The notes under the pieces: generated by a model
Told to the model about the DNA's origin: nothing
Database searches by the model: none
What the model saw: only the letters and a program-made list of their open reading frames with translations
NCBI GenBank assembly: GCA_914767885.1
Contig: CAJZBQ010000007.1
Coordinates: 118,460 to 182,459 of the forward strand
DNA: 64,000 bases
Direction: 5' to 3'
From: Blepharisma stoltei
Lineage: Eukaryota > Ciliophora > Heterotrichea > Heterotrichida > Blepharismidae
Shown: one piece after another, positions 22,325 through 32,653 of the stretch
Position numbering within the stretch: the first letter of the stretch is position 1
How the letters are laid out: every line of letters starts with the position of its first letter
Program-made: the position numbers and the translations under genes

Positions 22325-24755
22325 GAGTAGTGGGTCAAATTCCTATTTATTCTTCTGCTTCAATGTTCTAATTTAAGATCTTGATTTTTGGTGTTCAGTC
22401 TTGCAGCTAATTGGTCTAATATTCCTGTCATCTTTTACTATTGTATTTAGAAAAATTAGTCTTGGTGCTTTAAATTGTAAGTATTGTATCAAAATTATTC
22501 TATTATATGGACTGATTGTCGAGAGAATTTTTAAATCTATATATATTGCATGCGCTCGAGTCTTCTCTGATTTTTTCATATTTCCCCTTTTTTATATAAA
22601 AATTTAATTTGTGTTGATTTTTCTTTTACCCAAAGAAGATTAATCTCAGAAACCCTTATAAATTTCTTATGCAAAAAGACTAATAATATAAAAACTTTAA
22701 AAATATTGTTTATTTTCTAGCAAATTTATGAATTATATCTAGAAAATAAAGTGTTTCGGCTTCAGACATTAATTTAATTTTTAGACTGATGATAGCAATT
22801 TTATAAGCTTAGACTAGTTAAAATAAGGTTTAGCAATCGATTTTGCTATGAAGCATTTAATTTTTTATTAATCGAGTCTAAAAATGCCAAGAAGGCCTGA
22901 CTCATCAAATCTGTTTTGGAATTTGGTCAATGATTAAGTAGACGGGAAGGAAATTTGAGGTATTTTGCCTAAGATAGTAAAAAAAATTTGCTATTGGATG
23001 AGCCGGAGTAAAAATGAGCTGAGACTTAAAGGAGCGATGAAGATGAAGGCGAGAGTGGGTATGGCAAGAAGGTCTAATAGGCTACACAAGGAAATAGCTT
23101 GCATAAGGTATATCTACTGTATTGAAAAAGAGTAATCCAGGTGATGGATAGAGCATGCAAGATAAAAATGAGTATAAGGGAAGAAACAAAATACTAGAAT
23201 CACAAAGATTTTCCAGAATTAATGACTGAATTAGAAGAAGTGACCCTTGAAGAGCCTGAGGTTAAACTTCCGGATTAATTAAAGCATCTAGAAAGAAAGG
23301 GGTGAAGATGAAGAAGGAAGAGAAAATTGAGCACCTGGGAAAAGAGAAGGATCACGGTGGACTCCTTAGTTTATCAAGGACTTTAGATGATTGAGATGAT
23401 CCTAAGGGAGCAGCAAAAAGAGAGGATGAAAAAGAAGGGAGGAGCTGAAGTTGAAGATGAAAAAGAAGATAAAGGCGGAAATGAAAAAGAGCAGAAAATA
23501 CAGGTGCTAACTTGGAGAAAGGCATAGATGGATGAGAAAAATCCAATAAAAGCTTGGAGAGAAGCAAGAGTGATGTGTAGATGCAGTAATAAAGCTATTT
23601 CATTGAGAAATACTTAGGAATAAGCGTGGAGAGAAGCTTTGCTAAAAACATTGGCTGATGTAAAAGAAGTAGCAGCAAATAGTGGAGGACTTAAGATGAA
23701 ATAGAACTATTTTAAGTTGACTAATTGGGAAAAACCCACATGGGCTGTATTAGACCTAATAAATGATGATGGTAATGATGCTATCAAGAGTCCCAATTTT
23801 TAATCACTCTTTTAGATATTTATAAGAAATTTGCAAGATTATATCAATAAAATGATTTTCATGCCGTGCTGCTTTGGTATTAGCAAACGATTTCAAAGCA
23901 TCAAAAATATTATAAAATTTAGAAAATCCTAAATTCCAAGCAAAACTTCAAAGATGTTTTACATTTTTATGTGAAGCTATTATACCCAATAATAAGTGCA
24001 AATGCATTTGATTTTAAAAATTTTGAAATAATTTTTAATTTTGCAATATACTCATTGAACGATTATATACAAAAAATCAGAGAAAAATATTATAAACAAG
24101 AGAATGTTTAAAAAAATTAAAAACACTGCTGGAAATGGATTTACAAAACACAAATTTAATATTGAGAAAAATCCTCACTAAAAAGATAAAAATATTTAAA
24201 ATTTAAAGTGCGAGAAAATAGATAAAAGAGATCGAATTTTTTAGTATGGCTTAACGCAATAGCAAGAAGTGGGGCTAGCATTAGTATCAGCTTAATTCAA
24301 GGATCAATTAATTAAAGGCCTCTTTGATAAGGCTTTAATTTAATTCTCTTGAATTTAATTAATGTTTTTTCTTCTATAATGCAACAGTCTTCCAATCTCT
24401 CCTGCTTCTCAATTAGTAATCACCCCTGCATTTTCAGTCACAGGACTCTACCTATCTTGCCTTTAACCTTTTATTTTTTAAGATAAGTTTGCTCATCTTA
24501 TAAAGTTTCTAAAAAGCAGTCAATTCTTTAATTTGCCTTGTAGGAATTGATTTTACCAGCTTAAAAGCACCATTTAAGGTGGCAGCTGCCGCTTCCTCAA
24601 GCTATTCTTCTGTTGTCAAAGTCACTAAAGGATTATCAGTCACAAAAGTCTTATTTTAGTTATTTTTAATTCGACTAGCCACCACTGTATAAGTAGAGAT
24701 TTTCACTCCTGATCAAGATTGCTACTTTTTGAAGCAGTTTTCTCAGTTATCTGGC
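22325..24755. repeat. Long germline repeat, copy C
   Basis: Aligns by eye with copy B for about 2.4 kb, from GTCAAATTCCTATTTATTCT to GAAGCAGTTTTCTCA. At 23605 it carries GAGAAATACTTAGGAATAAG, the empty-site form of the MITE insertion in copy A. The reading frames are broken as in B. Confidence 0.65.
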
Positions 24756-24777
24756 TCTGTCAGTCTTCTCAAGTTGC

Positions 24778-25168
24778 TAACTCCCCCCCCCCCCTCCGTG
24801 AGCGAACAAAAAAATTTTGTTCGCTCACGGGAGGGGGGTTAATTTTTTTTTTTTAAAAAAAATTTATATATAAATTTTATAAAAAATATTTTTTTCGAAA
24901 TTTTAAAAAAATCCTAATTTGCAAAAATTGGGAAGCAAATATTAATTTAATTTGCAAAATTTATGTTTTAAAACGCAATTTGTTTAAAATTAAACAGAAT
25001 TAGCTCTAGATTTCATTATACTAATTATCACTTATATATCAAAATTTTTTTCCATTAAAATTTTTTCTATTAAAAAAATTTTTGTTCACTCACGGAGGGT
25101 GGGTTTTTGGTCAAAAAATGGCGATTTTTCTAATGGTTTTGTTCGCTCACGGAGGGGGGGGGGGGAGT
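24778..25168. mobile_element. MITE family 1, near-intact, asymmetric flanks
   Basis: Left flank GCTAACTCCCC contains TA; the right end is GGGGAGTCAAAG, with C in place of the expected TA. All four motifs are present. The second (inverse) motif has one extra G (TCACGGGAGG). It lies just beyond the right end of repeat copy C. Confidence 0.85.
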
Positions 25169-26445
25169 CAAAGATTTTTGATCCATATTTTGCTTTCTAA
25201 CTTTTAGGATTCTTAGTACCGATTTAATAGCTAGAAAACTATCTCTTAGAAAAAAAACTCCATCAAGATGAGCAAAAAATGCGTTTATATAAATGTTTTG
25301 TATAAAATATTTGTTATAGTGAGGAGTAAGCCAAAAGCCTACCAAATTATTTTACTTTTCTCTAAATTCAACCATCTGAAATAGCTGTAATTAATTTTTC
25401 TTGCATAACTAGGCCTAGCTTATTAGCATGCAAAACTTTACCTTCAAAGCAATCTTAAAACACTTGGAAGAAATTCAAAAAATAATTGGCTTGACTTGTG
25501 AATAGTTGATCATAATTCTTTAATTTTCTTCATAACTTGAATTTAAGCAGCCAAAAATAGGCTTAATAATTCAATCTGAAGCATAGTTCTAGGATTATGA
25601 ACTCAAATATCGTTAATGTGTGATATGCTTTACTGCAAAATATATATTAAAATCGCAGACGAAGCAGCACATCCTTTTAACTCCTGTAGAGAGTATCCCA
25701 CAGGTCTGTAGAGCCCTCGAGGAAGAATGGATGGTGATCGGTAATTTGTATTCGACTGGCTTTTCTTGGTTTGTGAAGCACAATCTCGGATTAGCCGACC
25801 GCATGCTTTCCTCCAATGCCAAGAATTTGTATCAGTTGGGAATGGAGCCTGGGTTGGGAAGGGATCTCAAGCACGCCAAAGTATATCTCCTGGCCAATCG
25901 AGACTGTTTCCCAGCGTTGAACTAGGAGTTAAGCCCTAGGCTAATAAGAGGCAAATTGACCCCTTTGTGGGGTGATAACCATTATTAAATTAAGCCCTAG
26001 GCTTAGGTTTTCCATTTTGGTCGAGAGTTGGCCTAAAAATTCTATATTTTGAATTTTCAATGGTAATAAATTCTTTTGAAGTCGGTAGCGACCCACTCAA
26101 CTACAAGGTAGTAATTACAGACCCTAGTCTAGCAGGAGAACTCTTTGTAAGGCCATATAAAAATTGTCGAGCAGACGAAGGGGGGATACGGATGAGATAA
26201 TTCTTCAGGAATTTAAGCGGCTTTTTCATAAGTAATATAAATATAAAGACAGCGCTTTACTGCAAAATAAAAAATTCCAAAACATTTTGAACTTAATGTT
26301 TTATGTTAAAAATTCTTTATAAGTAGTTATTAGGCTTTAAATCCTTCTTATTCTTTGATTTTTCTTCACAAATGAAACCTCTTTATTCTTTTCCATTTTG
26401 ATGTTGATTTAATAAGAAAAAAACTTTCATATCATATTTATATTA
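25169..26445. other. Intergenic region with a second repeated element
   Basis: No gene is supported. It contains the repeat at 25690-25990. The last 150 bp before 26446 are AT-rich and are the likely promoter of the PLAC8-like gene. Confidence 0.45.
25690..25990. repeat. Moderately GC-rich repeat (copy 1)
   Basis: Shares GGCTTTTCTTGGTTTGTGAAG, CGGATTAGCCGACC and CTGGCCAATCGAGACT-like words in the same order with 58745-59370. That second copy is split by a MITE. A 101-codon open frame runs through this copy (25620-25925), but the other copy is broken, so coding is doubtful. The G/C content and degree of similarity suggest a recently active germline element, possibly the end of a retroelement. 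Confidence 0.5.
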
Positions 26446-26808
26446 ATGGTAGGGTGGAAATACGAAGTATTTGACTGCAGCGAAAACTACTACATGTTTT
26501 TCTGGGCTTTATGCATCCCTTGCGGCTATCATTGTATGCAAGTCTTCTCAGCAAAATTGGCTGAGCCAAGTAATAAAGAAGCTGCTTTTAGAGCTTGTAC
26601 ACTAGTAATGCTTTTAGGGTGCTTTGGAGGTTCAATAAATCGAAAATTGCTTCGAAAAGTCCTTAGAATCCCAGATAACCCGTTTAGCGATTTTATTCAC
26701 GTTCTAATGCCATGCTGTGCAGCAACACAAGAATGGATGCAAGTTATGAGCATCCAGAAAGGAGATCCAAAGGTAACAATTACAAAATTAAAGAAGATTC
26801 GCTCTTAA
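26446..26808 (+). CDS. PLAC8-family Cys-rich membrane-associated protein
   Basis: A 120-aa protein. Residues about 25-34 (CIPCGYHCMQ) and 89-99 (CCAATQEWMQV) match the pattern of PLAC8 domains, which have a Cys-rich hydrophobic segment near the start and a CC-x-x-x-x-QE motif towards the end. A hydrophobic segment with a Cys and two Gly (TLVMLLGCFGG) lies between them. PLAC8 proteins are small, often plasma-membrane-associated, and in other eukaryotes are linked to cell size or metal handling; the function here is unknown. The ATG at 26446 is the first in frame and the AT-rich flank ends just before it. The stop is TAA. No IES or intron is needed. Confidence 0.75.
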   Translation: MVGWKYEVFDCSENYYMFFWALCIPCGYHCMQVFSAKLAEPSNKEAAFRACTLVMLLGCFGGSINRKLLRKVLRIPDNPFSDFIHVLMPCCAATQEWMQVMSIQKGDPKVTITKLKKIRS

Positions 26809-27644
26809 AAGGCTAATCATATAATAATTGACAATATTTTTCCTAAACTGTCTTCATCGATAAAAAATCTGTAAATTGAACTATTAAATTCTAAAAGGGA
26901 TTTTTAAAAAGTTTATAAGTAAATTTATAAATTTAGATATCGAATAATTATAGGCTTATCAAACTCTAGATTACTCTGAAGAAGGCATGGTATTTTAAGG
27001 TAAATTAAAAATTTTTGGATAATTTTTATATTTTTTAAAAGCTGGTAATGCTTCTAGACTCAAATTGTGTCTTATTGACACTGAAACCTTTTTATAATTC
27101 TTAAAAGTTTTCTATCTTATTTCAATTTTTAACTCAAAAGATTAGATTATCCGTTTTCTAACTTTATTCCCTATTATATTTTATTTTAGAAACAAAAAAC
27201 AGTTAAAAATAATTAAAAGTAAATTAGTCTAAAATCAAGCTGATTAATAATTTTATTTGATTATTATACATTATTGTTTTATTCACAATGACAAATATTA
27301 AGTTATTTAAAAATTTTATAGTAAAATTTGTAAAAATTTCAATTAATCTTTCGCTTTTAGAATGCTTTGGCTCTCATCTCTAAAATTGAGCTATTTTTAA
27401 ACGATATTTAATTAATTCTGTCAAGGTAAAAAATTGATTATTAAATACGCAGCATGAAATTGATGGGAACTTCCAAATTCTATTCAAATATAAATACAGT
27501 TTTCACTAATATTTTAATACCCAACAAATTATTTATTATTTTCTATCGAAAACAGGGCAATCCCAATTTAAATTTTAATATAAAATGCATTTTATTTATG
27601 CAAAAACGTATAATTATCCCAGGGGGTATAATTTTTATTTCCCA
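26809..27644. other. Intergenic region, AT-rich
   Basis: About 830 bp between two plus-strand genes. I see no gene, repeat or MITE here. It should include the terminator of the PLAC8-like gene and the promoter of the next gene. Confidence 0.5.
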
Positions 27645-28379
27645 ATGGCAATCAAAAAATCTTCCCTAGATCTCAACTCTCTCCCAGCCAGTTTTCTTAG
27701 AGTCTTAAAAGAAGAAGACATTCGAAGATGCACAAGAGTTTACAACGTTGAAGAACAAGAAGAAATAAAACCCTTCAAGAGGCCAGCAGAAGTCGAAATA
27801 AGCCCTGAGCCTTTAAAGAAAATCCACTCAGCGATTTCAGCTTGTTCTTATGATGTCCCTGACTTTGCATCCAGATGTCTTGAAGATTTAAACGAAATTT
27901 TTAGAGGAAAAATCATGCCTCCCCCTTCTCCTCCACCTGCAGACATCCCTCAAGTCGATTCGATAATAGAAAAACCAATAGAAAACGATGAAGAAGAGCC
28001 TGAATGGCCTGAAATAAAAAATGATCAAGAATATTTGCATCCTTTATTGCAGCTGGCAATTGAGCTGGACAAGGCTACAAAGTTTTCGATGGCTCAGATG
28101 AAGATTGTTGAGAAATATCAAGTGCCTTTCTTTCGTAACCAAGATAAAAATAACAAAAAATTCGAAAAAAGGAGAGATAGAGGGAGATCTAAGAATGCTT
28201 TCGATATAAGCGTGATGCTAGCTGAGCTTCCAAAGGAAGAAAAAGCACTGATATTTAGGAAATATGTGATTAAAAGGGTGAATATTGGATATTCACAGAG
28301 AAAAATCGCATATGAACAGTATATTGAAAATATGACGAACCAAAAAATAGAAAAGAAAGAAATTGTAAGCGCCACTTAA
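27645..28379 (+). CDS. Conserved-looking protein of unknown function
   Basis: A 244-aa protein from ATG 27645 to TAA. An in-frame ATG at 27585 exists, but the 60 bases between have intergenic AT-rich composition, so I chose the later start. The protein is charged. It has a Lys/Pro patch (FKRPAEVEISPEP), a proline run (PPPSPPPADIP, about residues 89-99), an acidic stretch (ENDEEEPEWPEI) and a basic C-terminal third rich in KKFEKRRDRGR-type sequence. The last 60 residues look helical (VMLAELPKEEKALIFRKYV). I do not recognise the family. The basic and acidic tracts suggest a nuclear or RNA-associated protein, which is only an inference. Confidence 0.7.
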   Translation: MAIKKSSLDLNSLPASFLRVLKEEDIRRCTRVYNVEEQEEIKPFKRPAEVEISPEPLKKIHSAISACSYDVPDFASRCLEDLNEIFRGKIMPPPSPPPADIPQVDSIIEKPIENDEEEPEWPEIKNDQEYLHPLLQLAIELDKATKFSMAQMKIVEKYQVPFFRNQDKNNKKFEKRRDRGRSKNAFDISVMLAELPKEEKALIFRKYVIKRVNIGYSQRKIAYEQYIENMTNQKIEKKEIVSAT

Positions 28380-28688
28380 TATAATAAATTATTAATTTTT
28401 TCTAATTTTTGCAGTTATTTTAGTGTAATATTGCTTTTTTTGAATTATAAATAGCTAAAAGCTGATCAGCTATTTCGATTAGCTTTTCATTGCTCTTACT
28501 CCTGATCCTGTGAGCAAGCTAAAATAGTTGTATGATTTGAACAGCAATTTCAGTAGCAAAATTTATATCTAATTTATTAAACTTGCATTCAAAGAGACTT
28601 CATAAATTAAATTAAATTTTTATTAATAAAAATTTGGAAAAATTGTTTAAAAAAAAATAATCCGACTAGGTTCGAAAAATTTTGCTTG
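28380..28688. other. Intergenic region between convergent genes
   Basis: About 310 bp, AT-rich, between the 3' ends of the unknown gene (+) and the zf-HIT gene (-). Nothing recognisable. Confidence 0.5.
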
Positions 28689-29666
28689 CTAGCAAAGAGG
28701 GATATTAGATTTAATAAAGGAAAGATAAAAGAATAGTTTTTTCCTTATATTCTGAATTTTCTTGTTGCCTTTTCTGCCCTTCATAAATTGAGAAATTTGT
28801 TCAAGTCCAAAAAATTCATATAAACTGAGAAGACATTTCACAATATGAGACTTGTGTTTAAAAATCAAAAATAAATCATATATAATGGCTAAATTGAGCC
28901 TTTTCGCGACTTCATTATCATGAATCATAGCATTTTCTATTGCTTTGTATACAGAAGTCTCCAAACTTGAAATTTCATGATGGATTTCCCCACTAAGCAC
29001 ATCTGAAATTTCTAATAAAAGGCTGCACATATCACTTTCATTATATTCTGTATCCCCATTATAGGATCTTCAAACATAAGCAAAGCTCCACAAGGCATTT
29101 GCAATATGAAAAACAATCTCATTCGAAGGGCTTTTGCAAAGAGCAGTAATCGGTGGCAGACTATTATAAATTGATTTCCATGAATCTGCAGTAATCTCAG
29201 CGATATCAGGATTTTGAGGATTTTCTTCCAGCCATCAAGGCTTCCATTCTTCTATATATTTAAGCAAGTTTCCGTTCTTAATATCATTTTCAAAGCACTG
29301 GATCTCTGCCTGCGTTAACTCAATATTTTCTTGCTTTTCGTCTATCTGGCTTTCAATGATTTCTAATCTTTTTTCTTGTTCTTCAGTCAGGCACTCTAAA
29401 TCGAGGTCTTTTCCTTGTTCGTTTACTGAGGCTAAAATTTTGTGGAATTTTGAGATTTCTTCTTTGGATGGCTTTTTGTTTTTGAGTCCATTGAGGACTT
29501 GTTCTTGGTAGAAATTTTCTGTGCATTCTAAATTGTGAGACTGATAACATCTGAGAGAACAATATGGGATTTTGCATTGAGGGCATATATATTTGGCATT
29601 TTTTCTGTTGCAGTATAAGCAGAGACAGTCAAGAAGACCAAAAGTTTGTGTGCTTGATTTTATCAT
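28689..29666 (-). CDS. zf-HIT protein, ZNHIT2-like
   Basis: A 325-aa protein from ATG 29666 to the stop at 28689. TGA codons at 29235-29237 and near 29069 are read as Trp; with a standard code the gene would be cut in two. Residues 16-48 form a complete HIT-type zinc finger: C16-x2-C19, C28-x2-C31, C36-x3-C40, H44-x3-C48. The following FYQEQVLNGL matches the usual continuation in ZNHIT2-type proteins. In other eukaryotes ZNHIT2 works with the R2TP chaperone complex in U5 snRNP assembly. The rest is helical and charged (EEQEKRLEIIESQIDEKQ at about 111-128) with a less conserved C-terminal helical region, as expected for this family. It shares a 308-bp divergent promoter with the next gene. Confidence 0.8.
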
Positions 29667-29974
29667 ATTGATAAAAATATAATAATGGGATATTGTATAA
29701 AGAAGCAGCCTGTGGATTTAAAGATTTATCTTATTAGGCTGAAAGATGATATTTTGAACTGTGATTTAAATTATTCTTTAATTTTCAGAGGAAGAATTTT
29801 AATTGAAATAGATAAAGCTAAATAAACATATTTTTAGAGTGCAGTTAATCAGAATCAAGCTTATTACTCCCTCTAATTTATGATCAATTATATTAATGAC
29901 TATACTTTAGCACACATGGATTTTAATGTTTTTAATTTTACCTCTAAAAAGGGGATTTAATTATTTAAAACTAT
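29667..29974. promoter_or_regulatory. Divergent promoter region
   Basis: 308 bp between two divergently transcribed genes. It may hold a small IES: TACTCCCTCTAATTTATG begins near 29867 and AAAAAGGGGATTTAATTA ends near 29963, resembling the ends of the second MITE family. No distinct promoter box is evident. Confidence 0.4.
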
Positions 29975-30676
29975 ATGAGCAAAACTCAATTCATCGATCT
30001 TACAGACGACCCTATAGATAGGTCAGAGCCAAAAAAACGAAAGCCGTCATCCCCTAAGTCTCCTAAATTTTCTGGACCTCCTGCCTCTCCCAAAGGCTCT
30101 AAATCTCCTCCATCATCTGAACCTCCTGCTTCTAAAAAAAGATCTCCTAAAGAAGGCAAAAAATCTAACAAAAAACCCAAGCCCAAGCCAGAAAAGCCTG
30201 CTCCAACCCCAAAGCCTGACATAAGAGAATCATTAATGATAAAATCATTAATAAAACCAGGCTCAATTTCAGACCGAATCAAAAGTTTATACACAAAACC
30301 CCAGATTCCTCCTGACGCCCAAGTAACTGAATTAGAAGACATGGACAATTTAAAGCCTCAGCAGCCTCCACTAAACGAAAATGTGCCTGGAAATAAAAAA
30401 AGTACAGAAAAAAGCGTAAAATCCAAACCTTTAGAACCGAATTTGCCTTCAAATAAATTGGACGATAGCTCATTTACAAGCAAGCCCCCTAAAAAAATTG
30501 GAGATTTAGGTCTCAGAATATTCGATAAAGAGCTTGAAGGCAGCCCAGTAGATAAGCTGCTGAAATGAAATTCCTCGATCAGCTCTGACAGGGTGGATAT
30601 AGAAATCCCTAAAAAACGAGCTAGAAGTCTGGAAGAGGGGATTGAAGGAAATTTTAGCAGCGATATATTAATTTAA
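29975..30676 (+). CDS. Pro/Lys/Ser-rich disordered nuclear-type protein with SIM-like N-terminus
   Basis: A 233-aa protein from ATG 29975 to TAA 30674-30676; TGA at 30566-30568 is Trp. Residues 6-12, FIDLTDD, match the classic SUMO-interacting motif (hydrophobic-I-D-L-T followed by acids). Residues about 20-75 are a low-complexity basic region full of KSPK, PPASPKGS and KKPKPKPEK phrases, likely a nuclear localisation signal or chromatin-binding tail. A conserved-looking segment RESLMIKSLIKPGSISDRIK lies at about 85-104, and a second basic patch (PKKRARS) is near the end. No folded domain is recognised. A nuclear, SUMO-linked role is an inference from the motif and composition. Confidence 0.65.
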
Positions 30677-31450
30677 TATATATAAATCAATGATATTTAT
30701 AATAAAATTTACAGATTAGTTCTTTTCAGATGCTAAAAGCAAATAATTGATTTCAATTTGCTTTAATTTCTTCTTTTTTAAATCGAATTTGTAATAGTAA
30801 TACATGCTCAGCTGGCATATACTGAAATATATACATTATTTTGATTATATATAGGAGAGAATTGTAAGTTAATTCCGCTGATATCTAGGTTTTTGAGAAT
30901 TTACACTATTTTTGAGTAAGTATGCAATGTAAATGGTGATACTTTTTCAACTATTTCCTCATCATCGTTGTGCTTCCTTTTTCTATTTTGCTTTGGATCA
31001 ATGCAAGCGGGACTAATATCCATTTTATTAAATTGCACAAAATATGTAAAATCCTAATTTTTTATTTGAAGAAGCTATATATAAAGTAACACAGACTTAT
31101 AAATTAGAATTACAATTAAAATTACATTAAAATACGACTTCTACGTGGCCGTCCAAAATTTTACAGACTTATAAATCTTATTGATTAAATATAAGTTATA
31201 TTTTGAGTAATTTTATAAGATTTTTACAATTTAATGCTTATAATAATCTTCTAAAAACGAAAAGTTAAATAACCCTAATTAAATTAATGGCTAATAAAAT
31301 CTATTTAATCTACCACCATTAAACTATTTTTAATGATATATAACTAATGGCTATAATTAAAAGAAAATCCGCCCTTTTAAAAATTATTTTATTAATAAAA
31401 TTCTCAATTAATGAATTTGGGGGCATTTAAATAGCGTTTTATTATAAAAA
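30677..31450. other. Intergenic region with a possible 72-bp IES
   Basis: No gene. Two identical ACAGACTTATAAAT words at 31091-31104 and 31163-31176 define a 72-bp unit, see the separate entry. The rest is plain AT-rich DNA. Confidence 0.5.
31091..31162. other. Possible short IES (72 bp)
   Basis: Flanked by the 14-bp direct repeat ACAGACTTATAAAT, which contains TA. It includes a small GC-rich core (CTACGTGGCCGTCC) unlike the surroundings. Length and repeat would fit a short IES; there is no reading frame to confirm it. Confidence 0.4.
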
Positions 31451-32653
31451 ATGAGAATTACTAAGGAAGATATAGAGAGAATTTTTTATGGAGTAAGCAA
31501 AAAAATGAGACTATTTAAGAAAAAACTGAATATAATAATTGAAGGAATTGGAAAATGCATAACCATGTCAACGTCTGATGATATTATTTATTACGAAAAC
31601 CATATAAAATCTCAGATAAAAGATGAAATAAAACCATTTATCGCCTACTTTACTATATGGATTCATAGATTCAATACCAATTCCTCTTGAAAATCTGCCC
31701 TGAGCAAAAATGTGGAGTCAATAAATCATTATCGATTATATGTCAAAAAATACATAATTTTTCTCAGGGATATAAATGCCATTGATAAAAAATTCGAAAA
31801 TATCAAAAAAATGAGCACATTTTATAATAGTCCATTTTTATATCAGATTTCTAGATTTTGGGCAGGTATGTGCTCTTTCTACACGTATAATATTGAGACA
31901 CAAGAAGATAAATTCAAAGAGCTCAGTACAGACCGAGACTTTGGCGTCCATTCCGTCCTCGTTTTGCTCCCTGACAATAGACTTTTCATTTTTGGAGGCC
32001 CAAGAAAGACAAGCTCTGGAGTTGCCCGCATCATTGATTTAGCCACTTTTCGAATAAAACGCCTTGGCAAATTAATTCCACGGCAAGACCCAGGAGCTCT
32101 CTATTATCAAAATGCTATTTATATATTCGGAGGCTTCACAAAAAGAAATCGACACAATTTACTAGTACAGAAGTATGATTTTTCACGAAAAAGATGAATG
32201 GTATTGATGAATTTGCCTAAAAAATCGGATTTCTGTGTATGTGCACCATTTATAAATGGAATCTTAATAAGTGGTTTTTTGCATAAATGCATATATAGAT
32301 ATGACATTAATTTGGGAAATTATATAAAAGTTTATAAAGAGAACGAAATATTTGAATGGGATAAAGTAATGTTTACTGCAAGATACAGGGTTTATTTATT
32401 TGTTATTAACACTGGAATTTATGAAAGCGAATATTGGAATGAATTTAATTGAAATAAAATTGCGAATGGTGCTATGTCTCAAAAAAGAAGCAATGGGCAA
32501 TTTTCAGCGACTTATTTTAGAGGGTCTATTTATTATCATTATGCAGATATAGAGTGCAAATACTACTATAAGTTTGATTTAGATATGAAGGTGCAGGAGA
32601 GATTCTTAAAGTCCAATTATAGAAAGTTAAAGTTAATTGAAGATGATTCATAG
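31451..32653 (+). CDS. Kelch-like beta-propeller protein
   Basis: A 400-aa protein from ATG 31451 to TAG 32651-32653. TGA at 31688, 32195 and 32450 must be Trp; a standard code would break it into four fragments. The N-terminal 130 residues are helical and charged. From about residue 170 a kelch pattern appears: DNRLFIFGGPRKTSSG, then IDLATFRI, then NAIYIFGGF, then YDFSRKRW, i.e. the FGG strand, the conserved connecting loop and the trailing aromatic. One or two further diverged blades follow (about 265-400). Kelch propellers bind partner proteins; substrate and location cannot be told. Codon bias is AT-rich like its neighbours. The first ATG after AT-rich sequence was taken as start. Confidence 0.7.

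Noticed and set aside
25620-25925. 101-codon open frame as a gene
   Set aside because: The related copy near the telomere is broken and the frame extends beyond the repeat into unrelated sequence.
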